Positions 22,585 through 33,540 of a stretch of DNA of 64,000 nt are shown here, in pieces. Below the pieces are notes generated by a model that saw only the letters and a list, made by a program, of their open reading frames with translations, searched no databases and was not told where the DNA came from. A program made the translations under genes and the position numbers. The number at the start of each line of letters is the position of its first letter. Positions within the stretch are counted from its first letter, which is position 1. The DNA is from Cristatella mucedo (Eukaryota > Bryozoa > Phylactolaemata > Cristatellidae): NCBI GenBank assembly GCA_009760855.2, contig WPIO01000271.1, positions 1 to 64,000 of the forward strand. Reading direction: 5' to 3'.

Positions 22585-24751
22585 GGCATCAGCACCCTTG
22601 GAGGAACCATGTCCCTCGATTCCTTACAGCACCTCAATGTCTACATTCAAGGAATCCACTAGTGACCTCGTCCTGAAGTTCCTATCCCAATCAAAGAAAA
22701 ACAACTAGTCTACCAAACCCAATTCAAACTGTCTTGCTTCTACGATGCATACATCTGTTGCAGCCAGGCATAGCTAACATCATAGATATGTCATTAGCCT
22801 CAGATCATGTCCCGGCACCTTCAAAAAAGGCTGCAGTCAGGCAACTGTTCAAGAAAGCAATGCTAGACCAAGAGAACTTGAGCAACTTCTAGCTGGTCTT
22901 TCTTCTGGAGTTCCTACCGTAGACACTCAAACAGGCAAATCAGCTGAACTCATACATTAAAACTTCAAACCTTGCAAGTAAGTTCCAGTCTGGTTCTAAA
23001 GGTAATCATTCCATAGAGTAAGCATTGCTTCGGGTATATAATGACCAACTTGGGAATACAGACATGGGTAGAGTCTCTCTGCTTGTTTTGCTACATCTTT
23101 TGGCAGCTTTTGATACTACCGATCACCCAGTCCTTCTTGAGCGCCTCTCTTCTCGCTTGGGCATCACTACTACTACACTGCAATTGTTCAGGTCTTATCT
23201 CAGTGGGAGAATCTAGAGTATTGATGTTAATGGACAAAGATCTTCTGAGGAACCACTGAAGTATGGAGTACCTAAGAGCTTTTCGCTTAGTCTCGTTCTT
23301 TTCACGGTTTATACTCTCCCTCTTGCCGATGTGATTGCCAAGCACAATCTAGGCTTTCATTTCTATGCAGATGACACTCAGTTGTACCTTTGCTTTGACG
23401 CATCCCAGACCTCAAGTACATCGAATTCTATCAACTCCCTTGCTGCATGTATTGATGACATCCGCACATGGATTGCAACACATTTTCTTAAATTAAATGA
23501 TGATAAAACTAACTTACTAGTTATGGGCAAACCAAGTGTGATTCAGTAATTGGAAAACACAACGCCCAAAATGGGCTCTTTCAGTATATCTCCTGTTGAT
23601 TCTGCACACATGTGTCCTATTCTAAGGTGACATTTCATTAGACGACCACATCAGCTCGACAGTCAAGTCTGCCTAAGTTAAGCTATTTAGCATTCTACGT
23701 TCAGCTATATAACATTGCTCAAAATTGGGCTTGTTTAGACAGGGATACCACATCTATTTAGTTCAAGCATTTGTGACTTCCCATCTTGACTTCTGTAACT
23801 CACTTCTTGCAGGTCCACACAGGGTGTGAAATCGGGCGCTAACAGTTGGTGAACACTCTGCAGCTAGGCATGTCTGTCTTGAGCGTCGCAGCTGCCACAT
23901 CACACCACTTTTAGCTGACCTGCACTAGCTCTCAGTCAAGAAGCACAACATCGACTTCACGATTCTGTTACTCACTTTTAGGTCTCTTCATTATTTGGCT
24001 CCAGCCTACCTATGAGAGTATGTAGTTAGAGTGTCTATGCCAGCTCCTCTGATGAGCTCCTGTGATGTGGCATGGACACAGGCCGTTAACCCCTGGTGGC
24101 CAGATCAGGGTCGGCCACTGCACAGTTGTGGTCCTCGATGAATCATCGGGGTCAATCAGGGGACTGGAGGAAGGGGAGGAGACTCGAGTGTGAGAAGGGG
24201 GCAAAGGCAGTCGTGCGTCTTGCTGCTCCGTGCCTTGTGCAATAAACCGTTGGCGTTGTTCTGGACCAGCGTTCCGTATGCCAATGCCGAACCACAAGAT
24301 CTACTCCAGAACCGGCTGAGAATCGTACAACCCACTTTTCGGAATCTAGTCATCTAACTATACCTCGTATGAACCTCAAATCTTTTGGAGGCCGTGCCTT
24401 TAGTTCGTGTGCTCGTACAGCCTGGAACTAACATCTGACTAGCGTCACGACATCCCCTGACTTGACCACATTTAAAGCGAAGCTAAAAACGCAGCTATTT
24501 ATCACAGCATTTAGTGGGTCCCTGTGATTCGTCCTCTGTGTGTTTATTCGTGGTGACACTGCATGGTGCCAACAATCATATTGGCACGTTGACCTTGTGC
24601 ATGTTCCCGGTAACCATGTTATTCTTGTTGTGTATTCAGCATGCTGCCACTAACCATTCCATCATGCTTCCCTTGAAGCAAATTTAAAGTGCCAATAAAG
24701 AAATCGGGCTCTCTGGGGGTGCTTTAACAAAGGTATTATTATTATTATTAT
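22585..24751 (+). mobile_element. LINE-A (copy 7), long but decayed
   Basis: The longest plus-strand LINE-A copy. It runs from upstream of the RT start (AGCACCTCAATGTCTACATT) through the RT motifs (LLHLLAAFDTTDH; FHFYADDTQLYLCFD at about 23,355-23,400), the C-terminal region and the 3' stem-loop with (ATT)n tail. Dozens of stops and frameshifts make it a pseudogene. A segment at about 24,012-24,295 does not belong to LINE-A and interrupts it. The endonuclease domain is missing. Confidence 0.9.
24012..24295 (+). mobile_element. Insertion of about 280 bp in LINE-A, possibly a solo LTR
   Basis: LINE-A sequence breaks after CCTATGAGAG and resumes at AGATCTACTCC. The insert begins TGTAGTTAG, carries AATAAA near 24,240, and ends near CCACA, a layout that fits a solo LTR. 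I found no clear target duplication, so the class is uncertain. Confidence 0.4.
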
Positions 24752-24844
24752 TTTTAAGACGGCACCATAAGAGTTAGCAAATCGAGAGCCTGAGAAGCAA
24801 ACGAAAGAGCAAACAACTAGCGTGCAGCTGCACATCCGAAGCGT

Positions 24845-24901
24845 TCAAATATAGACTCCTCTGCTGCTGCAGACGCAGCAGCAGAGGAGTGCTATATTTG
24901 A
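24845..24901. repeat. 57-nt near-perfect hairpin with CAG/CTG core
   Basis: TCAAATATAG plus ACTCCTCTGCTGCTGC pairs with GCAGCAGCAGAGGAGT plus GCTATATTTGA. This gives a 26-bp stem with one extra C and the 4-nt loop AGAC. It sits immediately left of the Maverick relic. Confidence 0.9.
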
Positions 24902-24918
24902 GTGACGTGACATTATAA

Positions 24919-26300
24919 CCAGCTAACTTTGAGAATTATAGAAATAACTTAGCATCTCCATTTAAGCTAGATCCTGCAAGTAATTTATGCGTCCTTATTT
25001 ATGCGCAGCGAAATTCAAGACTAATGGGGGAGAAGGTAGAGCTACTTAACGATAATGTGTTTCATGATAAGTTTAAGAAGTCAATTAAAGGCGGAGTCTG
25101 CCAAGTTAGTAGTCAACATGTAAAAGCTAATAACCCTATAGGTCCTGGATATGACAAGGATTAACCTATAACGTGGATATTTTACAAGGATGCATGCAGA
25201 TTACACCCTACAGTTACGACGAAATCTTTACTAAAATCAGATGTAAATTATGTTGATCAAAGTAACTGGATGCTTAAGGGTGGCCGTTGGGATAGAGATG
25301 GGATGATCTCATCGGAGCCAAAATCTAATGTTGGTGCTTTCTTCATGGTTGACTTAAATTATCCAAGGGACTTAAATCATAAGCGTATTGATTACCCTAT
25401 ACGTCCTACAAATAGAATTGTAGCTTATGATGAGCTTTAATTATTAGAGGAAATTTAAGGTCGGCTATTGCGGTTACGCTGCGGCGGTTTCCCAAACTCA
25501 CTAGTGATTTCCTAAGGAAGAAGGATTATTTAATTTACTAAGAATATATGCCATTCAGTTATAGTTATAGTGCAAGTCATCAAGCTTGCTGATAAACAGG
25601 CTGTTTATATATGTTTAAACATGGAAAGGCCGTGGATGAAGAGTTACATTGATAGTTGATAGTTGTTTGATAGTTGTGCTAAGTAAGAAGCAGGTAAGAA
25701 TCTAATGAAGCAGGTAATATGCTTGCTAGGAACGCGTGGATGAGCGCAATGCGCCAGGGATTTGGAAGATGAAGCGTGAAGATGCTCAGAGGAAACTACG
25801 TCTACAACAAAGTTATTTAGAGTGTGTTTGGTGATAAATGAAAGATAATGTATTGTAAGGTTATGAGAAATCCTAGAGTAAAAGATTATAACAAAAGAAA
25901 CGAATTTTGTTGTTAAATAAGCCAATGCTTGCTGAACCTGCAATTTTAGACCTTTCAAAGTTACACATACAAAGTTTCTATTGTGACGTATTAAAAAAAG
26001 AAGTATGATGAAAATTTAGTCTTATATATACAGACTATTATTATTATATTATATATTATATAGATTATATTAGCTGGTTATCCAAGTTGAAACTGATAAT
26101 GTTTACGATGGGATGAAGAAAACGCCTGATTTGTATGATGGTGATACTTTTAGGAAATTCAAAGCTGAGGTTAAGGGAAATCCCAATATCTGACGTGTGT
26201 GCATTTAGGCCTAAAATATATCCTGTAATGCAGATGCGAAAGGAAACGGGAATCACAAAGGAAGCGATTGACGGGACACATTCATAGTTTCTCAGTGATA
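24919..26300 (+). pseudogene. Protein-primed DNA polymerase B (pPolB), fragmentary
   Basis: Four pieces in order resemble the palm/thumb part of viral/organellar type-B (protein-primed) polymerases. At 24,919-25,164 the blocks KLDPA, KVELL, and KGGVCQVSSQHVKANNP appear, ending at TAA. At 25,165-25,440, YKDA marks the motif A aspartate and VDLNYPRDL...DYPI follows, ending at TAA. At 25,735-26,045 there is ILDLSKL and LKKKYD. At 26,085-26,300 there is ETDNVYDGMKKTPDLYD. The motif C position (about 26,020-26,065) is now an ATT/AT-rich run. The N-terminal exonuclease domain is absent. The relic cannot encode an active enzyme. Confidence 0.8.
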
Positions 26301-26339
26301 TTCTCAAGAAACTCGAGGCCGGTGAATTCTGCAACAGAG

Positions 26340-27363
26340 ATTCTAAGGTAGATGTTCCTATTAAGGCTGAAGGAAAGATCTTACCAAAGCAAATGGCTAA
26401 GGAAAATGGTCTATGTAAATCTGTAACAGAACACGAGAAGTTACTTTACACATCTTACCAAAAGTGTTTGAAGGATGCCAGCGCTCTAATAAATAGAAAT
26501 AGTTCAGACTGAAAGAGCTTCAGTGATGGATTAGTTAGGAACTTTAGTAAGATAGAGCAAGATAAATATGCACTAATGACTAGTAATATGTCTATGAAAG
26601 CACTATCAGCATGCTATTCAACAAGACATTTTCTAGATTGCAGTTGCTATAGCTACGCTTACGGTCACTACAGAATCGAAAAAGCTACTGACAAAGGTGA
26701 GAATTCTTAATTGATGATTCACTTCCTTTTTACTCATTAATATATTCAAATTAGAAATTTTTTTCCAAGTATATAAAGATATTGAGCTAGCTAACAAGAA
26801 TAGCAGAATTATAACTGAATGCACCACTGACTCTATTCTTAAACAGGTGTTAAGTATTGCTGAAATAACTATAGAAGAATACACAGATCGTTTGATAGCT
26901 ATTAGCAATTCGTGTAAACTTCAAGCAGAGCAAGGTATAGCTAATAGTGATGCTGAAAAGAGATTGCGATTGAATATAAACTTATCAACACAGTCTGAAC
27001 AAATCGTATATTTTGATTTCGTCAACTAAAGTTCACTTATTTGTTGAAAATTATTGTAGAAAGAGATGGAATTATCTAGAAAGATTTGCAAGATCATGTG
27101 ACATGATGTGACTAAAGATCTTCTCAATAGAATGCTAGCTTTAACCACTAAATTGAGACTACTCTGTGAACGGATATCCTAGAGTTTGCTGCCTTAGCAA
27201 GTTATCACGAAAGTATATCGATCATTTATTGTACTTGGAAAATACTTATGTCATTGTTAGTAACGCTGAGAATTCATTGATAAGCATAGTCTCTTCAGCT
27301 TCAACTAATATGCTAGACACATCTACTACAACCTTTAGTCCTACATTGCGTCATAGGATATAA
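26340..27363 (+). pseudogene. Unidentified Maverick-region coding relics
   Basis: Frames with few stops and AT-rich codon use continue on the plus strand. One begins DVPIKAEGKILPKQMAKENG. One at 26,846-27,029 looks helical and charged (SIAEITIEEYTDRLIAIS). One at 27,166-27,363 contains LSRKYIDHLLYLENTYV. I recognise no family. They may be virion or accessory proteins of the element. Confidence 0.35.
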
Positions 27364-27654
27364 AACAGTATATAAGTACTACTCGTGGTGTAATACCTGG
27401 TGTAATACGTGGTGTAATACCATTTTCTAATCTCATTCCCATCATCGCTCAAAAAACTTATATTCTGACATGCAACAGTTTAGGAAAGGGATGTAGATGG
27501 GAGATACAAGATTTATTTTTTCTATTCTAATTATTGTTTAAACGCAGCGATTGATAGTAGATTCGGTTTTACCCCAGGAAGTTTTATTTCTGATCACTAT
27601 TGGATTACAACTCCAAGTAGCGGTTGTTTGACTATCGCAGGAATGCCTACAGGT

Positions 27655-28022
27655 AATAATAATAATAATAATACTCTTGATAAAGCACCCTCAGATAACT
27701 CGATCTCTTTCTAGGCGCTTTACATTTGTTGCAAAGGGAAAATCGATTGAATGGTGAATAATATCATGCCTGATAAAGAACATGAATAACATGGTTAGGG
27801 GTGACATTCACAGGGTCATCATGCAAGTGTGGTTAGTGGCAGCATGCAACAGTGTCAGCATGCACAAACGCATCAAAGACGAATCAGAGAGACCCGCTAA
27901 ATGCTGTCCTAAATAGGTGCGTTTTAAAGTTCTTTTTAAATGTGGTCAAGTCATGGGATGGTTGGGATGCAAGTCGGGAGTGAGCTCCAGGCTTTGGGAG
28001 CATACGAACTAAATGCATGGTC
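27655..28022 (-). mobile_element. LINE-A (copy 8) inserted in the Maverick relic
   Basis: (AAT)n followed by the reverse complement of the LINE-A 3' stem-loop and 3' UTR. It is 5' truncated near 28,022 within the segment that encodes the RT C-terminus. Confidence 0.85.
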
Positions 28023-29300
28023 AAGGCTTAATCTCTTTCCGACTCTGTCACTGTTACACTAGCACCCATGATTCCAGATGTCAAGTTTAGCGTCTTAATT
28101 TTTAACATTATAATATCAAAGGAAATGTCTATGCCTGCTGTTAGCATTGCTGCTGATGCTACCACAGCTCAGAAACTGAACGAGTACATCGATTAAATTC
28201 GTTTCTTATGATTCTCGAACGCTCGCAGTTTTAAATCACTGACTGAGACCGAGAATATATCTGAGAATCTGAGTCAGGCTGGAAACTGTACAATTACAAC
28301 TGATTTGGAAGCCAGCATTAGGTCTCAGATCTCGGATTGATGCTAGGCTGGATGAGCCTAGTGAAACTAGTAGTTAAACAGTTTGGGTTTCGGATCAGAT
28401 TCTTGCCAGGTCTTTTATCGTTAGCGGATGTAGCGGAGTTACGCGTTATCGAATCCATCGTTAAGAATGAGGTTTACGAGTTCTACAAAGTATCTTTACA
28501 GGAATGAGCGCGCGGCAGATGACCATGCCAGCCAGCAATGAGATATGGACAAATTCTAATCGTTCCCATAGAGACAACTCCGTTAGTGACTACCACTACG
28601 ATTGATTCTCAGCCAGTTCATACAGTGCCACCAGTTACAACTCAAGGTGTAGCGCTCAAACTTCCGATATAAAGTGTTTTACTATATATTATAGAGAACG
28701 ACTAACTTTCTCCTCTTCCAATCGTCACAAGGCCTGTGGATGCGAACGCAAAGGCTGTCATATTACAGCAATCTAACGTTCCGATTAAGTGATTGGAATG
28801 AGCAAAATTGAGGAACTTCGGTATTTGTTGTTAAAATAGCCAAGGCTAATGTTAGAATACTACGCTTTGTGAAAAGTTCCACCGGATCCTTTTATGGCAA
28901 ACATTTACTCAAAGATTAGGGATGGGATGGCAGACGTTTGAGCCAATAGTGGCAAATATACTAACAATAAAATTTTAAAAATACTATATAGCTAATGATT
29001 GCTTCTCTAAAAGTGAATGTTTTCGTTTTAGTCCTGAAGGCACGAATCATGGTGGGAATTCTAAAAAACTCTTAGAATTAAAATCGATAGTCAAGATACT
29101 CGATTAAAGGTGAAATACTTTCGCAATATGAAGCGCAATGCTTACTAGGATTGCACGTATTAGAAATGGAAGAATGCTTATTGCGAAGTTGAAATATGCA
29201 TTACAGGCTTAAATTGCTTTCATAAATAGATTTAAGAGATTAGTGCCCCTGGTTACGCAAGCAGTCAATCAAGATAAAGATGAATCTATAATGTAGAATG
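28023..29300 (+). pseudogene. Decayed Maverick-region sequence
   Basis: Short plus-strand open stretches separated by stops, for example around 28,080-28,195 (MSMPAVSIAADATTAQKLNE). AT-rich and continuous in composition with its neighbours, with no identifiable domain. Confidence 0.3.
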
Positions 29301-29964
29301 CTCAGAAAAGGAGACTATCTTGCCAGTGTTTGCGGTATGAGTTACACAAACTTGGGTATGGGTGGCAATACAGTTGTAAATGTTAAGGATCCAGTCAACT
29401 GGAGATGCTGTGAATACAATTGTGTGGACAAGAACTTTTTAAGATTATCCATTATATGACTACCACATCTAAGATTGATTGCTCAGGTAGATTGCCAAAT
29501 GTCGGTGCTGTTGTTAATGCTAACGATTTGCTAGTGAAAATTCGGCTGGATTCTAAAGTTAATAAAGCCGGCGATTCAATGAGAGGTGATTTAAATATGA
29601 GATGAGTCGTGATAACTTCTAGTAACTGGAACTTGTCATCTATTAATCCTTCATCTTTGGGAGATAACCTTTGATACTGGTGCTGTCATTATCTGGAAAG
29701 ACACTGCAAAGCGAAATGCCATTCTCTGCTAGTAATGCTTTGCCGTCCATTGATAAACCTCCTATAATAGTGATCGTTTTATTGCGTGCAGGTGGAAGTA
29801 ACGACTGTGCGTCTTTGTCTCAAAATCTGAATATCACATTACCTTCTGGTGATAGCAGGATAATTAATGTCAATGGTGGATGGACTATCAAGCTGTGTTT
29901 ACAAGAATTCCAGCGTGTTTTAAAGTTAGTAGTGGCACTGGAAACACAAATGTTAGTCTCCTAA
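29300..29964 (+). pseudogene. Fibre-like protein relic with tail-fibre-type repeats
   Basis: At 29,309-29,445 the frame reads GMGGNTVVNVKDPVN followed by a VDKNFL block. At 29,455-29,605, in another frame, it reads KIDCSGRLPNVG, then DSKVNKAGDSMRGDLNM. MGGN...NV.DP.N...YVD and GD(T/S)MxGDLNM are repeat patterns typical of phage-type tail and receptor fibres. A further frame at 29,671-29,964 may be the distal part. Stops and frameshifts separate the pieces. A receptor-binding role in the ancestral element is inference from the repeat pattern. Confidence 0.5.
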
Positions 29965-30064
29965 TCTTATGAAGAGTTACATGAATAGATTAAATGAAAT
30001 ATTCGAAATGGTACTTCCCTATACTTTGCGATATTCTTTTTATATCTAGCATTATTAAAGATCA

Positions 30065-30334
30065 TCATAATCGCTTCAAATCTCTCGTAAAAGACATCCA
30101 AAACTGATATTTTATGAATGAATAGGAATCAAAGTTAGTTGAGAATACATTTCTAGGTTTGAATTGCGTGCATCCCCCAACCAATGAATGCACGCTTTCA
30201 GATCTTTCTGTCTTTAACAATATCCGAGGCGTTTTCGAATAAGTCTTGCAAACTAATCCATAACACTCCATGCATACTTCACCATCGCTCGAAAAATTAG
30301 TTTCATTCTCATTCTTATCGCAATAAGAGCACAT
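30065..30334 (-). CDS. Small ORF with two CxxC pairs, unidentified
   Basis: An ATG-started minus-strand frame of 89 codons carries CSYC near its N-terminus and CMEC about 20 residues later, spacing that suits a small zinc ribbon. The rest is basic and aromatic. It lies between the fibre-like relic and the integrase relic on the opposite strand. It is one of the few frames in the element without internal stops, though it may still be a truncated remnant. Confidence 0.4.
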   Translation of the reverse strand: MCSYCDKNENETNFSSDGEVCMECYGLVCKTYSKTPRILLKTERSESVHSLVGGCTQFKPRNVFSTNFDSYSFIKYQFWMSFTRDLKRL

Positions 30335-30413
30335 CAACTTGAATCGTCTTATGAGTGAAGGTTGACGATGGATGCATATTAGTTAAGGTTTACCAGCATT
30401 TATTGACTCATAA

Positions 30414-31220
30414 ATGTGTGGAGATGTCAACTCTACTTTACAAAAATTGAAAATTAAAGCCATATATAAAATAGAAGGAATGTCTTTCAAAACGCTTAAT
30501 GGAAGAACAAGAGGTTGCGAATATGATAGGAATGCTGCCGTCAGCCAAGTATTAAAGAGTAGACGTAGAAAAATTCCAAATAGTTTCCTCAACGTAACCA
30601 TCGCCAATAATCAGCATCAAAATGATTTATTCTACTTACCTAAGGAGAAAGGTTATAAAGTACACATAATGCACTGTAGATGTTTCGAGCAGGTATAAAG
30701 ATGTTAGAGCTTTAAAGACAAAGACTGCTAAAAATGTAAGTAAAGCTATAACAAGCATCCGTTTGAAAAGTAGACTAAAGTAGTTGAGGGTAATGACTGA
30801 AGCACTTCTGGACCAGAGTTTAAAAGATTATTCAAAAAGGAAATGGTGAAGCATAATGCAATGATTAGAGAAGCTGTAACTAAGAAATATGTAGCGATGA
30901 TTGAGAGGATGAATACAACCGTTGCTCAGAGATTATTCATGTACCGATATGAAAAAGAGTTGGAAGCAGGAAATGGTGAAGGAAATAGAGAGTGGGCAAT
31001 TAACTTGCCAAGAGTAATTGATTACTTGAATAGTAGCAAAGTTAAGATGATTGGTGAAAAACTAGTAGACGATGCAATAACTAAACCAGAATATAATGGT
31101 AAGAGAGCTTTAAAATTTGGGAGTAGCGCCAGACATTTACTAGAAGATGCAATGGGTGAAAGCGAACAGAGAAGAGGAGATGTGATGATCCAAATTGTTC
31201 GATTACTGTTCACACAATAG
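30414..31220 (+). pseudogene. rve-type integrase relic of the Maverick element
   Basis: Two open pieces (30,414-30,698 and 30,843-31,220) plus frame-shifted sequence between them align with the retroviral-type integrase fold. The first piece ends in NDLFYLPKEKGYK (first catalytic Asp region). The bridge contains GPEFKRLFKKEM, just after the expected second Asp, whose codon region is disrupted by a frameshift. The second piece has AMIERMNTTVAQRLF, containing the catalytic Glu. The downstream REWAINLPRVIDYLN block matches the usual tail of this integrase group. It is not functional as it stands. Confidence 0.75.
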
Positions 31221-31739
31221 TAAGGATAATGCCTATGTCAGATACAAAATTGATATTAGGTAAAGAATGCTAGGAGAAGCTTTGTATGAGAAGACTTCAA
31301 CGTGTTCAGCCATGTTTAGTCGTGCTGAATTCATTCCAAAAAGTATTAATTCCTGCAAATCTTCTTGAGTAACCTTGTCATCGGCTAATGCGTTGATCAC
31401 ATTTCACAATAACTTGTCTTTTACAACTAGCTTTGAGTGTTTTCTTTTCTCTTAAATTTGTGTAATAACGCTATTCGCTGAAGCTATGAGAGGGCAGACA
31501 TCAGCTAAAACTATAGAAGCATGGCTAATTTAATTTGATTTACTTCATTCACAAAAGAACTTATAAGTGCGGTAAGAATTCCAGTAAAGATGATAAAGGG
31601 TTGACAAATCTATGCAGCTAACGTAAGTTTCTTAAAACGAGACCTAATACTATTGCTTCCAACTGTAATTTAGGCATACTTTTCTTCGTAAACTCAACTC
31701 TTAGGTTAAGCATATTCTTATTCTTCATATTCTTCACTG
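31221..31739. other. AT-rich Maverick flank, no gene recognised
   Basis: AT-rich sequence continuous in composition with the element. There are no domains. Confidence 0.35.
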
Positions 31740-32190
31740 CTAATGTAGTTTGTCTCCGTCTGTAACTCCACAAAGCCACAAAACTACGGGCGTTACTTAG
31801 GAGAGTTTTGTATAGCGCACTCACAGCGTACGCGGCTTTCGGTACGCATTTGGTAGCAAATATACTTCATCTCACGCAACAAAGAGAAAGTGAGAAGCAT
31901 ATCTGAGTCAGGGTAGCAGTTAAGGCAATGATTAAAATGAAAATAGCAGCTCAGGAAGGTTGAAAAGGATGTGCTATAGTCCGCAGCAGGAGAGTAGTTG
32001 TCGTTGCATAACAATTGTGGAAGTGAGCTGCACAGACTAGGACCTGCACATCATAAGCTTCTGTTGCCAACTGTCTTTAAGCGGAGGAATTGAAGAGCTA
32101 ACTTATTGTCCATGCAGGATCTGAGGGCACCAGGATACTGGAACTGGTGCAGCAGCTCCAGCTAAGTATGGAGGAGCCAAGCCGTGGCGG
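31740..32190 (-). mobile_element. LINE-B 3' region (copy 1)
   Basis: On the minus strand it contains CNDNYSPAAD...FSTFLSCYFH and LLREMK blocks shared with 41,308-41,545 and 48,790-49,320. It ends in a GGAGTTACAGACGGAGACA 3' end. It interrupts the Maverick relic. Confidence 0.75.
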
Positions 32191-32494
32191 AGGAATACTT
32201 GAAAATGAATCGATAGAATCGGGAGAAAAAAGAAATATGACGAGTGCTATTAAAAATTGATGCTGATTTTATGGCATGAATGACATTATGACCTTTGATT
32301 AAAATTAAAATTAAGTCCAGTAATCTAGACAAATCTTGCTCAAGGAGTAAGATTACTAATCGGTCGTAGGATCGAAAATAATAGTTTCTATATGCAGATC
32401 AGTTGGTTTCACTTCGTAATACTTGCATAGGCCCGTTAATAGCAGTACAGAAATCGTGCTGTGAATTTTGTGACAGTTAAATTGATATCATATT

Positions 32495-32629
32495 TCAAAG
32501 AATTTTTTTTGAAATGATCTTTAGCGATAATTCATGGTAAAACCCTCTAATTGTTGGTGAGTAATCGAAATGTCTACTTCCATGTTTAATTACATCTTCA
32601 GTAGCTTCAGCTCTATCAAATGTATCCAT
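32495..32629 (-). pseudogene. Unidentified ORF relic of the Maverick element
   Basis: An ATG-started frame of 44 codons beginning MDTFDRAEATEDVIKHGSRH. It stops after a poly-A run that probably shifted the frame. AT-rich codon use matches the other element ORFs. No known family, and its strand is opposite to the integrase. Confidence 0.4.
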
Positions 32630-32904
32630 TTTCTATGTAAAAAAGAGAAGGCAGTTAATTTAGAACAATTCACATAAATAAGACTGCACAGACTGCACTA
32701 TTAGAGATTAAAAAACATCTATTCTTTCATCCAATAATTAAATGCACTTAATAATATTCGTATCTGGAAAGCTCCTCTTTCCCAACCCAGAAATGGCTGC
32801 CAACCTATTAATGTTCACACGATCACTTTCATTACCTAATCTATCCATCTTACAATACTACCTAATCAAATATGCATAGCCAATTATAGATTTATGAATT
32901 TAAT

Positions 32905-33050
32905 TTGAAGACCATGTTGTTCTTGTTGTTTATCGAGTATGCGACCACTAACAATTCGATCGTGTTTACTTTGCAGCAAATGTAAAGCGTCTAGAAAGAG
33001 ATTGAGTTCTCCGTGGCGCTTTATTAAGTGTGCTATTATTATTAGTAAGA
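32905..33050 (+). mobile_element. LINE-A 3' end (copy 9)
   Basis: ATTCGATCGTG...GCAGCAAATGTAAAG, the stem-loop, and the (ATT)n tail. It separates two minus-strand relics of the Maverick element. Confidence 0.85.
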
Positions 33051-33109
33051 CTTAATATATTCATTAGTAATATCAGACAAATTAATTCCCCTAAAAATAC
33101 CATAAGAAG

Positions 33110-33540
33110 ATCCTTCAAATATTTCTTCAATCAAAACTTGTGTATACCACCCGTAGTTTTCTTAAGAGCAGCTATAGCATCCTTTATCCAGAAAATCTTG
33201 AAACATTGATATATCTTATCAAAATAAAAACCAATAGCATTCCTTCTTGTTTCACATGACGATCAAATTAACATAGTATTATCAATAACTCTGAGAGTAT
33301 CACATGCACAAACACTGTCAGAATTGCAGCCATGACCATTACAGGTACCTTTTTATAACGACCCATCTGATAACCGCTACAACAAATAAGCCCATATAAA
33401 CAAACTAGATAGCCACTGCCCTCTCTGCTAACTATTATCTCACCTGAAACCTCCTTATCATCCAAAATCCTAGATGTAACAACAGTCCAGCCGTTACCTG
33501 TGTTACCGTAAGTAGCAGAAGCAGAAGTGACACTCACATC
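33110..33540 (-). pseudogene. Unidentified ORF relics at the right edge of the Maverick block
   Basis: The frame 33,268-33,540 reads VSVTSASATYGNTGNGWTVV and ends in a hydrophobic stretch. Downstream in the same orientation, near 33,120-33,230, a second piece contains GFYFDKIYQCFKIFW. Codon use is AT-rich like the rest of the element. No family is recognised. Structural-protein origin is speculation. Confidence 0.35.

Larger units (their letters stand above)
24910..33540. mobile_element. Maverick/Polinton-type element, dead relic
   Basis: An AT-rich block with coding relics on both strands. It contains protein-primed DNA polymerase B pieces (24,919-26,300, plus), unidentified plus-strand relics (26,340-29,200), a fibre-like protein (29,300-29,964, plus), a Cys-pair ORF (30,065-30,334, minus), an rve integrase (30,414-31,220, plus), and two minus-strand relics (32,495-32,629 and 33,110-33,540). 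Together, pPolB and rve integrase in one block define the Maverick/Polinton (adintovirus-like) class. Every ORF is broken. The polymerase exonuclease part, packaging ATPase, protease and major capsid were not recognised. LINE-A copies at 27,655-28,022 and 32,905-33,050 and LINE-B at 31,740-32,190 are later arrivals. Terminal repeats were not found. Confidence 0.75.
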
